Part shown: positions 10,301-22,294 of the stretch, piece after piece
Numbering within the stretch: position 1 is the first letter of the stretch
How the letters are laid out: each line of letters starts with the position of its first letter
Assembly: GCA_951230915.1 (NCBI GenBank)
Contig: OX579641.1
Coordinates: 5,704,001-5,768,000 of the forward strand
DNA length: 64,000 nt
Source of the DNA: Antitrichia curtipendula
Taxonomy: Eukaryota; Streptophyta; Bryopsida; Hypnales; Leucodontaceae
Direction: 5' to 3'
Notes under the pieces: generated by a model
The model's database searches: none
Told to the model about the DNA's origin: nothing
What the model saw: the letters and a program-made list of their open reading frames with translations, nothing else
Made by a program: the position numbers and the translations under genes

Positions 10301-11991
10301 ATCAGTAGTTCATCAGATTGATCAGAGTTTGTGGACACGTATTGTCATCTACTCAGAGTCAGGACAGTTACTATATATCAACATTCGTTTGGAAGCAAGA
10401 AAGGGTCCGATAACTTCTGATTCTTTAGCATGATTGTATTGCTCATTTGCTCTCGTAGTGGCTAGTCAGAACTCGTCCAAGTGGGAAGTGATCCTTCATT
10501 TGTTTTGGTCAAAAAATGGACCACATTTAATTGAATAATTAAAAATAGGTCACTCAGCGGGTTCTCATTTCATAAAACCGTCTACATTGTGTTGAAGTAT
10601 CAATGAGTTTTCAGTGGACAACGTGAAGGAAGCCCCGTGCATTTGCATCATTCTTACTTTGAGGAAAGTGTATGATGTTTGCAGACATTCAAATTTCAAA
10701 TGAGATACAAATATGTTTCTGTGCACATGCAAGGACAGTAATAAGTGATTGTGCTACTTTTCAGCCTCACTTATATTCAGTTACTTAGTTACTTAAAATT
10801 TCCTGGCTATGATGTTGCATTTATAATTTATCAGACTTGCTGTGTAAGATAACCTGCAACTATGGTCGCAAACGTACTCTGTTTAAGTTCATCTTCTGAG
10901 TTCACAGTACCTCGTTAATTTCTTAGTGACTTTGCGTAATTAAGCATATGATTCATATTATTAATAGTAGATGCCTGCATCTGATATTTTGAGATTTACT
11001 GAAGCTTAACAATAGTAACTAGGAAGTCGAAGTTGAAGGACGCTAATTCAACTTAGAAGTTGAAGTAGACTAGTTTTCACGTTGGTTGGATGACTACCAG
11101 TCGACAAGTGGCCAGATCAGTTACAATTAGCTAAGTTCTCATCCATTCCATTCAACGCTCTTCATTCCTGTCTCACTCGATCATTCAGACAAGAGCAATT
11201 GAGCAAAGTAACACATATCCTGAAGTTTCATACGCCTCGAAATGAAGAAAGATTATCAAACTCTTCAGAATGATGCAAGCGAAAGGACAACATTCATTTT
11301 AATTTGCTTGAGCTGCTCTACCACTCGAAGATGTGCCAATACAAAGATAGTTACTAACATTTCAGATACTGGCAATATTCTAAGGTTAATAAGATAGATT
11401 ATCTTTTCCTTAGTATTGAAATATCGTTATAATATCATTATATTAGGAAACTGATACAACTTGACATCTTATACATCATGTTCTATCTTCCAATTGTGAG
11501 TACCGCTTCCTTGTCCTTGATCACGATTGTCAATGCTTTCTTTTGTAGATAATCTATAAGGGGATTTCTTCAGTCCAATCTGGTTTTTAAATCAAATCGA
11601 GGGTCCCTCAGTGACTTTTGGAGCCACCCTCCGAAGAGCTCATGTTTTTCTCTAATGCTGTTGCTAATTAATTAAGAACCTCAGTCTCCCCAATGTCCAG
11701 ACAGTCTACCTTATCAAGAACAAATTGTGGAGCAAATTTAGCTTTACTAAAAACAATAATCGCAGTCGATTGCATGTTGATAATCTAGGCAGGCATGGCA
11801 TAAAATTCCAAGATCTGCACCTGGACACCTTCTCTTCCTCATTTCAAAATGGGTTGTTTTCGTAGTTTTGTCAGAAGCAGTAATGGTCGTTGCAAAAAAC
11901 ACTAATTATATTTTGCCCACTTCTAGCTCCTTGCTTTTGATCTTAATAAAATCCATGATCTCATGATAAGGATTGTAAGTTTGTAACATGT
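10301..11991. other. GLP2 3' flank and spacer
   Basis: The first about 450 bp resembles the 3' flanks of GLP3, GLP4, GLP6 and GLP7. They share an AACTTCTGATT-like block, a GCTC..CTTG block and a TGATCCTTCATTTG-like block, probably 3' UTR plus polyadenylation region. Beyond about 10900 I see no gene and no bounded repeat. Confidence 0.5.
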
Positions 11992-12506
11992 TAACCCTTA
12001 AATGCTCAAGGCCTTTTTTTGAGCTTCTTGGAGTTGGCTCAAAATTTAAATAAATAAAAACAAGTTTTGATTATTTTTTTTATCAATTTTTTAAAATTGT
12101 AACCATATGAATTCAAACTAAATTCAAACTAGATGTGTAGTATAGATCATGTAGGAAAAAAACAAAAAACAATATCACTTATGGATTAAAACTTTAAAAG
12201 ATGATGATGTTTGATAAAGAGGGTATTAAAATTGTGAATGTGATTCGAAGATTTTTTACAAGCAAAGTTTCAAATTCAAGTTATGAAAAAATATGAGGCT
12301 AATGGGCATAACATGCATAACTACAATTGATTTATGACTCTCAAAATCTATTCTATAGTTATTTTTAATGAATTTCCAAATTCCAGTGTGATTTCTCCCT
12401 AAAGATCTAGTATATTTGAGCTTCTAACTTTAAAATGAAGAATTGGAAAGGACACCTTTGAACAAAATCAAATTTGGGATGCTTAATTTAGACTTTAAAG
12501 GATATT
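11992..12506 (+). repeat. Truncated family 1 TIR element
   Basis: Starts at TTAACCCTTAAATGC and continues with the family 1 interior: a CAATATCACTTATGGATT-like stretch, GATGATGTTTGAT, and a GGACACCTTTGAACAAAATC segment. It has the same orientation as 1588-2236. The right terminal repeat is missing; the similarity fades where the next element begins. Confidence 0.55.
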
Positions 12507-12830
12507 CAATTTTATAGGGAATTTTGTTAAAATGGTGTATTCTCTGTGCCATTTTCAGACCACCCGGTCTAACAAGTGAAAGTGAAATCTAGGACAACTA
12601 TAGATTTCAGAAATCTAGGATTGATACAGATTTCAGATTGTGCAATCTAAACTATGAAAGTGACATCTAGGACTGATGTAGATTTCAGACATCTAGAAAT
12701 TGTATAGGCTTTAGAATTTAGACATCTAGGACAATTATACATTTCAAACCGCATAGCTTGAGCTATAAAAACTGCCAAAGTAGTGGAATATCATCGTTTT
12801 AACGAAATTGCCCATTTTTCTAAAAAATAA
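12507..12830. repeat. AATTTCGTTAAAATGG-type TIR element with internal reiterations
   Basis: The left end has AATTTTGTTAAAATGG and the right end has TTTTAACGAAATTG, the inverted ends also seen in the 121-bp element at 40778-40898 and in a relict at 33040-33195. Between them, 12585-12755 contains about four degenerate copies of a unit built on GATTTCAGANATCTAGGA with intervening ACAACTATA-like pieces. No coding potential. Confidence 0.5.
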
Positions 12831-14995
12831 CAAAATAGTACATGAATAAGATTATATTTTACTTTGAAGTTTAATTGACATCAAAATATAATGCCTTGGA
12901 AATTTAGAGGTTCAAATGGCATCCATATGAAAGATGCCAATTGTTCATTTATAAATCCAATAGTACATATGTATATATTTTCTTATATTTTACATATATT
13001 TCATATTCGAGGATCAAATACAATGTCAATTAAGGATGAATGTATTATAGTTTATTAGTCTATACATCAATTCCTTCAAAGTGTGTGATTCCAACACCAA
13101 AAATTATAATTTATATCAATTATATGTATATAAAGGTCTAAAATGTAGGACTGGTATAAAATTGTATTTTGCAATAGATGTTATGAATGGTGTCAAATTA
13201 AAGTGTTAAAATATAGCCAATTAACATTATAATTAACATTTTTAGACATTGAATGGATGTCCAAAGTGACTTAATCATAAGTTTTCAAAAAGCAATCAAT
13301 GGAAGTTGAAGATTCCTTGAGGCATTACATAGGAGTTGAAGCATTTTGTACTTCAAGGTGGCCATAATTTAGTAACCCTTGAAAGGCCCTTGGGATCCCT
13401 CCATACAACCTATATATAGCTTTATAACTCTTCAATTGTGGTTGAATAGATGAATTGTGATACATTGTTATTTATGTACTATCCGATATCATTAATTTAC
13501 TTTGTACTAAGAAATATTTAGTCAATGTTTTTCTGATGAAATATCGCAAAATTAATAATGTACTATATATGGACAAAAAAGGGCTTTCAAACCTTTCAAG
13601 GGTTGAACCTGGGAGTTTAGTGCTAGTGGCATATGTAGGTCCCAATGAAGCGATGCAAGTACCTTGGCTTTCAACTTTAAAAACTCACAACATATTATTC
13701 TACCCAAGTATAGATAAATTATAAAACCTCTTGGATTGGGTTTCTCATTACGTCACCTATAAGCTCATTAAAAAAATTTGGAAATCTACCTTCAGTTGGG
13801 AGATTGCAGAACCAGAAATGTGGCACTTTGGGTGCTTGTACCTTAGAACAGCTATTGATCCCCTGATTCTTTGCTCAACCGTTCTCAATCCAATATTTTG
13901 GGTGAGACATTTAAGAACTATTCATATGGTAGAACCAACCATTGTCGATCAGGGACCCATCCCCAACCTGTAGGATGTACTATTTTCAACCAAGGTTGCA
14001 ATAAATTTTCAACCAAAAGCTTTGAATGTGTTTTTTCTCCTTTTCAAAGCTAAGACTAATCGAGTCATGACACATGTCCCAAAGCAATGAACAGAAAATA
14101 GTTCTTGAATGATCGGCATTGAAAGATTCTACATGTTAGCTAAGTAGGTTCGGACTAGCTGCTGGCTTCCAAAATTCATAGTAATTTCAATTCAAGGCAT
14201 AAAATTACAGAAAAAATTGCAATCCCCTTGATTTCTATCCTCCTACATGACAGAAAATTTACATGCCTCATACTGCTCCGAAACATGCACAGATCGCTTA
14301 AGTGGTCGACAGACAATGGGTGGTTCTAGTATAACATTGTTAAATAGTGGAAGCTGGGGTCGTGGTCTTCTACAATGTCATTGTATTGTGGCCGACAATT
14401 CAAGGGCAAGCTTCCCTTCAAGACTTTCTTCTGGAGACTTGATTCATGGGGAGCTCAAAAAATCCGCTGCAATTAATGAAGTTCTGGAATGTTATGTACT
14501 CCAGTGCATGTGTATGTCAAATCCATCTCGTAACTAGTTTCCGTTCCTTTCTTCGCACCATGGAATTTACCATTATTCAGGTGACTTCGGTTCCTTCAAC
14601 TCTTATGAAATTGAAGAGAAAAGCAACCATCTGTTGGACCAAAGTCCACGGATTTCACAATTCTGCTTTGACACTCATGGAAATCCATTTCAACAGCAAG
14701 AAATTATTATTCAACGACGACAAAGTCCAAAGGTTTTTCAAATTTTTCTTAAGTGACTGTCCCAATTGACAAACGTCTAATTGCAATTCAAAAAAAGAAA
14801 ACAGGCCAAACATTTCCTCTTGCCATAACACGAATTTCTACGACCATTAATTACGGCTATCAAAGCATGGTCGACACTTGGGAGTGGCTTTCCAATTTGG
14901 GCGACCCATTCACACCGCAGTACCGTACTATGCAGTTTTCTTTCTCCACAGGAAGCCGCTTCCGAGATTCACCCAACTCACCTGCAGGGTCACTC
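12831..14995. other. Spacer without a supported gene
   Basis: AT-rich to about 13500, then of more balanced composition to 14995. Several 60-107 codon open frames lie at 13536-15076, overlapping in different frames; none has recognisable motifs, and I do not call them genes. The last about 200 bp is the GLP3 promoter region. Confidence 0.45.
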
Positions 14996-15013
14996 CGCGT
15001 CTTCGAGAACGCG
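14996..15013. promoter_or_regulatory. CGCG palindrome upstream of GLP3
   Basis: CGCGTCTTCGAGAACGCG forms 5-bp arms CGCGT/ACGCG around an 8-bp loop, 25 bp upstream of the TATA box. Near-identical copies at the same place occur at GLP4, GLP5 and GLP6. CGCG cores are the known binding site of plant CAMTA factors; binding here is only a hypothesis. Confidence 0.55.
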
Positions 15014-15038
15014 CTTCACAAGTCATGTCCGCGAGATG

Positions 15039-15046
15039 TATATAAC
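15039..15046 (+). promoter_or_regulatory. TATA box of GLP3
   Basis: TATATAAC followed by CCCC, 197 bp before the usable ATG and in the same sequence context as the other GLP promoters. Confidence 0.7.
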
Positions 15047-15235
15047 CCCCACAACCCAAAGCAATTGAAACAGTAACAACCACCCCAGTGGCATTCTCCA
15101 ACTTCCACCAACATCTCAGCTGACACTACTAGATCTCTTGCAGCTGACTCAGCTCGACTTGCAGCTGAACTTCATCCCGAACTCCTCCTTCAGTTTAGAG
15201 CAGCACCGATTGTTGCAGTCGTCGACTTGATCATC

Positions 15236-15892
15236 ATGACGCAACGCAGCGTTTGGGTGACGGTTGCCCTGTTGCTGAGCGTGGCGCTGGTGCCCATGAT
15301 CGCCATGGCAGCCGACGAGGATCCGCTCCAGGACTTCTGCGTCGCAGACTTGACGAGCGGAATCACCATCAATGGATTCACCTGTAAACCCGCCGACAAG
15401 GTCTCCGTGAACGACTTCACGTTCACGGGCTTGAAGAACGCAGGAAACACCAACAACCCTAACAACGCCGTCGTCACGCCTGCGTCCGTGCTTCAGTTCC
15501 ACGGATTGAACACTTTGGGCATCTCCGCGGCCCGCATCGACTTCGCCAAGGGCGGCATCAACCCCCCGCACACGCACCCCAGAGCCACGGAGATTCTGCT
15601 GGTGGTGAAGGGCGAGCTGTACGTGGGCTTTGTGGACACCAACAACACCTTGTTTGCCACCAATCTCAAGGAGGGCGAGCTGTTCGTGTTCCCCAAGGCG
15701 CTGGTACACTTTCAGCTGAACGTGGGCAAGGGTCCTGCGTTGGCGTTCGCCGCTTTGAGCAGCCAGAACCCCGGCGTGCAGCAGATTGCCCCGGCTTTGT
15801 TCACTCCGGACATCAAGGACGAGGTGTTGGAGAAGGCGTTCCGCATCAACGAGCAGACGGTGGACCTGATCCAGAAGCAGTTCCGCATGTAA
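15236..15892 (+). CDS. Germin-like protein (GLP3), start codon shifted
   Basis: An intronless secreted germin-like protein, 218 residues from the first usable ATG. The codon homologous to the paralogs' ATG (15227) is TTG here, so translation should begin at the conserved second Met (MTQRSVW). The signal peptide remains complete, only three residues shorter. Cysteines in QDFCVAD and GFTCKP, the HTHPRATE motif and LVHFQ are intact, so the metal site is complete. It belongs to the LVVKGELY/GKGPALAF subtype with GLP1 and GLP4, and shares LQFHGLN (His for Pro) with GLP5. The promoter has the CGCG palindrome. Everything else looks functional; the start change may alter translation efficiency. Confidence 0.95.
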   Translation: MTQRSVWVTVALLLSVALVPMIAMAADEDPLQDFCVADLTSGITINGFTCKPADKVSVNDFTFTGLKNAGNTNNPNNAVVTPASVLQFHGLNTLGISAARIDFAKGGINPPHTHPRATEILLVVKGELYVGFVDTNNTLFATNLKEGELFVFPKALVHFQLNVGKGPALAFAALSSQNPGVQQIAPALFTPDIKDEVLEKAFRINEQTVDLIQKQFRM

Positions 15893-18417
15893 TTCGATCA
15901 ATAGCTCATCCGAATCAGTTCTCAAATTCTGTGGAAACATATACATATAATTATGTAGTTAGCATGTAGACCACTTTACTACTGTATGAGCTAACTTGAT
16001 TTAGGAAACGAGACGGGGTCCGATGACATCTGATTTGTCAGTTGAAAGTAAATTGCTCTCAGAATTGCTTGTCTAGTAGCTAACTAGCTGTGTAGTGTTT
16101 CTTGACCTCATTCATGTACATTTGGTCTTCCAGGCCACAGCAGGACAACACTTCATGAAATAACTTTCAGTTCACAGACTCTTCAAGTTCATGAAACGGT
16201 GTGCACCGTCGGTGTTGGCGTATGAAAGAGTCGTGAACGTATGCATCTCTTAATTATCCTTGTGGAAGACAAACAAACAGTGGATGTTTGCAGATGAAAT
16301 TTCAGAGAGATGCTTGTCATTGAGTTCATAAGGACACTCCAGAGTCCAGACAGTAAGCTTGATGATCGTGAGCACGAGTTTTCAGCCTCGTTTAATTACC
16401 GTCGTCTTTCAGTTTTGTGAAATTCCTGGTCACGATGTTGCATTCATTAACTAAGTTATGTAACTTGAACCTCCAATTTGCTTTTGCGCCAGGCCACCAG
16501 TCTTAATTTGTACTTCTGTAGTAAGAAACGTCAGTTTTGTTAAATTGTCGATATTCCATTACTCATGGGTGGATAAATGATAAAACAAGCAAGTTCCATT
16601 GTTCCAATGATCTTAAACTTTGGTGTGGTTTTTCAAAGTATTTTTAAAGATAGATTACCTAATTAATTTTTTGAGGATAAATTTTAAATAAATTTCAATC
16701 TATGCTTTAAAGCAAATGTCATGACATCTGACTAATGACTAATTACAAAGTGTTCAAGATTGGATACCAAATCAAATAAAAATATGACCAAATCTTGAAA
16801 TAAAAAATATTGAAAGTTTATCAATTTCTCAAAGAACACATTTATGTCTACATGAAAACCTGTAATTCATTTAATTTGGATTAATGATGCCAAAGATATG
16901 AAGAGTTTTATTTTGCAAACAATCAAACTAAGATTGTATGTGACTATTTAAAGAAAAAATGGATAAAATCATTCATATGTACATTCATCTACAAAAATAT
17001 CTATAATTTGTAACTTTCATCTAAATATTGGCAAATCTAAGACCTTTTTAGAACAAAATTTTGACAATTTCATCCATTATTCCTCATCCATTTTTTTCTT
17101 GTAAATACTAGTTCTAGATTGTGGTAAATAAGAGAATTTGGCTAGTTTAGTCAAATACAATTTCCCTAAATGAACATTCTATTCAATTCAATTCATCATG
17201 TGAAATGCAAAGAAACATAGATAAGGGGCACTTCACACTATATACCAGAATCCAAATCTTCAACATCCAAATCAAGGCCAAATCCCAACTTTTGGAGGTT
17301 GTAGAATTGTAGAATGTGAATAAAAGATATCAAATGTGGAACTTCGGACTTCATATTGTGAGGACCAAAGTTCCAACTCTAAGTCCCAACTTGTCTAATG
17401 TATAATATTATATTGCAATTAAGTGCCCTCAAAATTTGTCAAAAATTTAAAGTCAAAATCCCAGTAAGGAGGCACTTTTAGCATCAAATCTACATTGGAC
17501 AAATTTTGACAAATTTCAATCCACTCAGATGTTTTATACATAATGATTTTTTTTTCATCTTATACTCAAAATAACTATTGGTACTTAAAGATTGAGTTAG
17601 GTTTCTATTTTTCTTAAATCCAATTTGACCTCTAAGTCCCATATTTTTGGTACTAAAACTCTTCCAGAGTATTGTCATGTAGATGTTTGAAGTGATGAAG
17701 GACTTTGAAATTGAAATGTAGTGTGAAGGCCCAAGTTCCAATCTTTAGGACTCTACCAATGAAAATTTGAGAAATCACTTGGGAATTTAAAACTTGAGAT
17801 GTAAGATGAAGTGACCCCATGTTTCTAAATCTTTCTCCATTCACTCTTGCACTTCACTACCTCCTTAGAGTATTTTTTAGGAGCTTTCCTTCCAACTAAT
17901 TCATATGGTCATGTCCTAATGAACATGCTTCACAAGTCAACTCTAAAGATGGATATAAAATTCCCAAATCCAATATGTAAAACAACAATTATAAAATGGC
18001 CAATTGATGTACAAAGACTTAGTTAGTCACTTTATGACAAAATTATTATTGATTTTGTATATTATATAGTTATATTATGAATCTTAGTGAATTGAAAATT
18101 GCATTTCATTTATAGTATATAAATTATTTAAAGACAATTACTAGTTGAAATTTATTTTTTTTCATTTTCTTTCTAGAAATAATTTTTGAAATAATGTCTG
18201 AATAATTTTCACACTTAGTTTAAAAAATATTTTGACCCCAAATAAATTATAATGCAAATAAACTTATTAAAAATTACACAATTGACCCCTAAAGGTCTTT
18301 GATTTAGTGAATTCAAAAGTATTTATTGATTCCTCTAAGAGATTGACCTTCAACCAATCTAAATTGTAAATTATTTTGTATTTTATATGATTTAAATTGA
18401 GAAAACGATGCCTAACG
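15893..18417. other. GLP3 3' flank and AT-rich spacer
   Basis: The first about 500 bp is the GLP-type 3' flank; it matches the GLP6 flank in a segment around ATGTTTGCAGATGAAATTTCA and TTGAGTTCATAAGG. Beyond that the DNA is very AT-rich with no gene. Open frames at 17490-17844 are poor and overlapping. Confidence 0.5.
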
Positions 18418-18628
18418 AGTAGAGTTGTCCAGACATCCAGCGTCCATGGACATGAGGTCCTCGGACGTCTTGTGACAAGCGGACTTTACCGTCCGCTTGG
18501 TTGTTTGGACATTTGCCTAGCCGTTTGCCGGATGTTGAGGTTTCGTAGCATCTATTGCGCCCTGACGTCCAATTTTCGGACACGATTTTGAGTTGGACGT
18601 TGAAATTCATCAACCCTACTAACAAACT
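18418..18628. repeat. GC-rich palindromic island, possible MITE
   Basis: About 200 bp of much higher GC content in AT-rich surroundings. It holds many GGAC/GTCC motifs and a perfect hairpin CAAGCGGAC-TTTACC-GTCCGCTTG at about 18476-18499. The edges GTAGAGTTG and CAACCCTAC are loosely inverted, which suggests a miniature element. The open frames across it (62-77 codons) are not recognisable. Confidence 0.35.
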
Positions 18629-20546
18629 AACAAGCTTGTTTCCAAATTTTTCTCTTCTTAAGAATTCAATGAATTATTACAATTACAAGCTACAAATTTT
18701 AGATCCAAATAACAACAACAATATTGAGTGTTTTTCATTTACAAGTTTTAAGTTCAATATATTTTGAGCTTCTAAGTTTTTTTTATTAACCCCTCATTTG
18801 TTGTAACCCTACTAATTACAAAGTGCTTATGAATTTTGTTAAATTCTAAGCTTCATTTGTTGTAACCCTATAAAAAAAATTTAATATACATTATAATTTA
18901 TTTAAATTTCATACTAACATATACTTTGAAGAATTACAATAAGAAGATTATGACTTATCCAATAAAACTTCTAAATATTGATATACACAACAGTCTAAAG
19001 GATTTTCATGTTTAAACAATGTATATATCAAAAATTCATCACTCAATTATACAAAGACTAGATTTAGTTTTATAACAACAATTTGACTTCAAAGTCATAG
19101 CTATGAGTATTTTGTGAGCAAAAAATAAAATAATTTCTTGATAAAATTTTACTTATTATACATTATTAGTTTGTTATTTGTTGCATTTTGAAAAAGGATT
19201 TCAAAATAATGATTGGATTGATTTTGCTATATTCATGAATTTTTTGTAAAGTTTTTTTGTAATTTTATAATTATAAATGATAAATTTTTACAAGACTAAA
19301 TTCAGAGTGTCAACATAGATTAATGTAATAAAAATATAAAATATAAACTTGTATACAAAGGGCTAAATAAAGTTTAGAAATGAAGTTTGACCATTTGGCT
19401 ATAGACCAAATCATTCATTTCTAAAACAGATGATATCCACTGAATGGATTGTGTACATATTGAAGAACCTAGAGTGGAAAGTCTATAATATGGATGAAAT
19501 ACATCTTAGTATATTACAAAATCATTGCTGCATATACTTTCCTAATGTCACTAACTTCTTTAAAATTGGGATCTATGATTTTTGTGCAAACTTTCAAACT
19601 TGTTCATGTAGAAATGGTTGTTCATGTAGAAATGGAAAAAAACAAAAAAATTACTTAAATAAGATTTTTATATCTACAATCTTAATAATTATCAAGCCAT
19701 AATTTATTGTGCTTAAAAAAATTCCCCTTACTAGACTTGAATTTAATCCCTTTAGGATCAAAAGGTAGTCCAAATTCACAAAATTATCAAGATGTTGTAT
19801 AAAATGCAACTTGAAACAATAATGTAATGATGATTCTAAAAGAAAATTTGTAAAATGTGATTTATGGATTAGATCCATATGATATTACAATTAGAACATT
19901 TGCTAAACAAACCAATATTTTTCAATAAATCTTGAAAATAAAAATTGCAAATTTGATACAAATTGATTATTGATTGATTATTTGTAGATTTAACACTTTA
20001 TTTTTTCCATACTCGTTATATTGAGACTTTTTACAGATTTTGAGACAGAATGCTAGTTATTGGAAAATTCATTTAAAAATTCAGTAATTGAAACCAAAAA
20101 TAAGTAATGCTAAAATAGTGATTCTAAAATAAAATTCTGTAAGTTGGCGCTGTTATCTATTTATAAAAAATACTAGTAAAGAGATAAAGTAGTTTATCCT
20201 CGAGTCAAGGATAAAAATGAGACTGCAAAAAATCTCAATATATCAAATATGACCTTATAGGTTCAAATTTCAAAATATTAGGTTCTAATCAATTATGGTG
20301 ATGTTTTGAGATTTTTATTTTATTTCTTTATTTAAGTCATTTTTAAATGGCCATTTCTTCAATTCAAAAAGTTAGTTTCTGAAGTCAAATATGTTTGTGT
20401 TTTTTAAGCTATAGAATGTTTACAAATTGAAACTTCTAAATATCTATAGTACTATACAAATGCAAGAAAACTAACACAAAAATGTACCAACATTTAGGTA
20501 GATGAAGAAAACAAGTTTCTATGTGCTTGGGACCATCAATCATGTT
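18629..20546. other. AT-rich non-coding spacer
   Basis: No gene is supported. There is a short duplicated phrase TTCATGTAGAAATGG at about 19603-19633 (two direct copies) and an AAC microsatellite near 18711. Open frames are short and lysine/isoleucine/phenylalanine-rich, as expected by chance here. Confidence 0.5.
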
Positions 20547-21202
20547 TAATCCTTAAATGCCAGAGGCACCAAATTTGGGTGTCAACAATACTTTGAAGTC
20601 AAATAAAATCTAACCAAGTTTCTATTTTTAATAGTTTGTATTTTTGAGAAATTATTTATGAAGTCTAGTTTTAGCATCAAAAATCCAATTTTGAAAATGT
20701 TTGATTATGATTTTTCTATTCAAGATTTTGTGCAAAGGTGTCCATTGCAATCTTGGCTTGCTGTATTATTGAGGGCTCTTGAAAATAAACCTCAAATACA
20801 TTAGATCTTGGAAAAAAAATCACATTAGACATTTATTTAAAAAACTTGTAGAGTAGATTTTGAAAAGCCATGAATTGATTGGAATTATATGCGTTAGGCC
20901 CTTTATCCTCATATTTTTTAGCTGACCAACTTTTTAGATTTGACATGTGAAAAGAGGATTGAAAGACTTCAAATCACTTTGGCAGATTTAACACCTTCAT
21001 GATCCAACATTATAATCTTTCAATCCATAATTGATATTATTCTGTTTTCTTTTCCTCTGTGATCTCTGACATGATTAGTTTGTATTTTTATGTTTACAAT
21101 TAAAAAAAAATTGATACAACTTATTAAAATGTTGACTTTTTGATCAATCTGAAGTAAGTTCTTAGAAGCTCAAAAAAGACCTTGGGGACATTTAGGGATT
21201 AA
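20547..21202 (-). repeat. Non-autonomous TIR element, family 1
   Basis: Inverted relative of 1588-2236. It starts TTAATCCTTAAATGCC and ends GACATTTAGGGATTAA, so TTAA flanks both sides. The length of 656 bp is close to the first copy. It is intact at both ends and uninterrupted, which makes it the best reference for the family in this window. Confidence 0.7.
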
Positions 21203-21239
21203 ATTCATCCATTGTTCATAATTTGAATGTCCGGTCCTT

Positions 21240-21486
21240 TACATCAGGAAAGTACCCTTCATTGCTTCAATATTGTTGCAGTACCGTTTCAATGGGTTGA
21301 CAATATAGTACTGAAAGTACATTGTTGCAGTACTGCAAGTAATAATGCAACAATATAGTTTCAATAGGAGTACTGCATTTTTATAAAAGTATATTGCTTG
21401 AAGTACTGCAACAACACACTTTCAATATTACACTGTTAACCCATTGAAACAGTACTGCAGCAATGGGTGGCTTTTTCCCGATGTAG
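21240..21486. mobile_element. Foldback element with about 70-bp arms
   Basis: The left arm runs from ACATCAGGAAAGTACCC through GTTTCAATGGGTTGACA; the right arm, reversed, runs from ACATCGGGAAAAAGCC through GTTTCAATGGGTTAACA. Repeated GCAGTACTGCAA-type phrases fill the centre, so the whole 247 bp could fold into one long hairpin. It lies about 0.6 kb upstream of the GLP4 TATA box. Confidence 0.6.
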
Positions 21487-21672
21487 GGGTTAATGGATGA
21501 AAAAGAATGCTCGATTCAGTGATTCATGAGTGAAGAGGAAAGGAGGCAGGCAGGGTCTTCACTCTGGGATTCGTGAGTAACGACAGAAGAGTTTGACTAC
21601 GATTTCCCGGGACTTGCAAGGAGACGAAAACTTGAACTCCAAGAATCGCAGAGCCCTGGCGTGGCGGTCGGG

Positions 21673-21818
21673 AAGTGGCTTCCAGGGCTTTTTTTTTTGG
21701 CGAAATTTTGCCAGACTGTCAGAAATCTGACCAATCTAGCTTCATCCCTCCAAAAACTGGAGGGATGAAGCCAGCAGGGGGGACACGGGTCCAAAAAAAA
21801 GCCCTGGTGGCTTCCCCA
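21673..21818. repeat. Nested hairpin in the GLP4 upstream region
   Basis: The outer arms GGCTTCCAGGGCTTTTTTTT and, reversed, GGAAGCCACCAGGGCTTTTT enclose an inner perfect hairpin GCTTCATCCCTCC-AAAAACT-GGAGGGATGAAGC at about 21740-21772. The structure is about 145 bp. It may be a small foldback transposon; a stem-forming RNA is possible but unsupported. Confidence 0.5.
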
Positions 21819-22032
21819 TCTTCCTTCCTTCACAACTGCATCTCGCTCTGGCGGAGTGGCGGCTCACATCGTCAGAAGTCCTAGCCTTCCAGTGGACCCG
21901 GTCTGTACTTTTTTGAATCCCAGATAGAAGATAGAGGTCCTGCGGGACCCTGGCTGCAACTTGCGTCGTTTCCTTGGTCGTCAGAGTTAAGTTGTTTCCG
22001 AATTTTCTTCGGAGTTTTCCTTTCAGCCACCC

Positions 22033-22050
22033 CGCGTCTTGGAGAACGCG
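22033..22050. promoter_or_regulatory. CGCG palindrome upstream of GLP4
   Basis: CGCGTCTTGGAGAACGCG, arms CGCGT/ACGCG, 29 bp upstream of the TATA box. It is followed by CTTCACCAGTCACGCCTT, shared almost exactly with GLP6. Confidence 0.55.
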
Positions 22051-22079
22051 CTTCACCAGTCACGCCTTGCCTTGAGATG

Positions 22080-22087
22080 GATATAAA
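22080..22087 (+). promoter_or_regulatory. TATA box of GLP4
   Basis: GATATAAA followed by CCCTCACAACCC, 215 bp before the ATG. The spacing equals that of GLP6, whose 5' region is of the same class. Confidence 0.65.
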
Positions 22088-22294
22088 CCCTCACAACCCA
22101 AGCAATTGTAACCCCAGCAATATTCCACCACCTCCAGCTTCCACAGCCATCTCCCGGGAAACGTACTGTTACATCTCTTGCAACTGACACTGCTCGACAC
22201 TCTTACTAGCAGCAAGCTCAACTCCAGAACTCATCGATTAGGATTTCAATTCAAATTCCAGCAGCTCGAGGCGACTGATATCGATCTACTCAAC

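Noticed and set aside
15149..15946. Long antisense open frames over the GLP genes (up to 265 codons) and alternative-frame frames such as 22321-22965
   Set aside because: They recur opposite every GLP copy because the coding strand is GC-rich with biased codons. Their products are low-complexity, rich in His, Gly, Gln and Arg, while the germin frame is clearly the real one.
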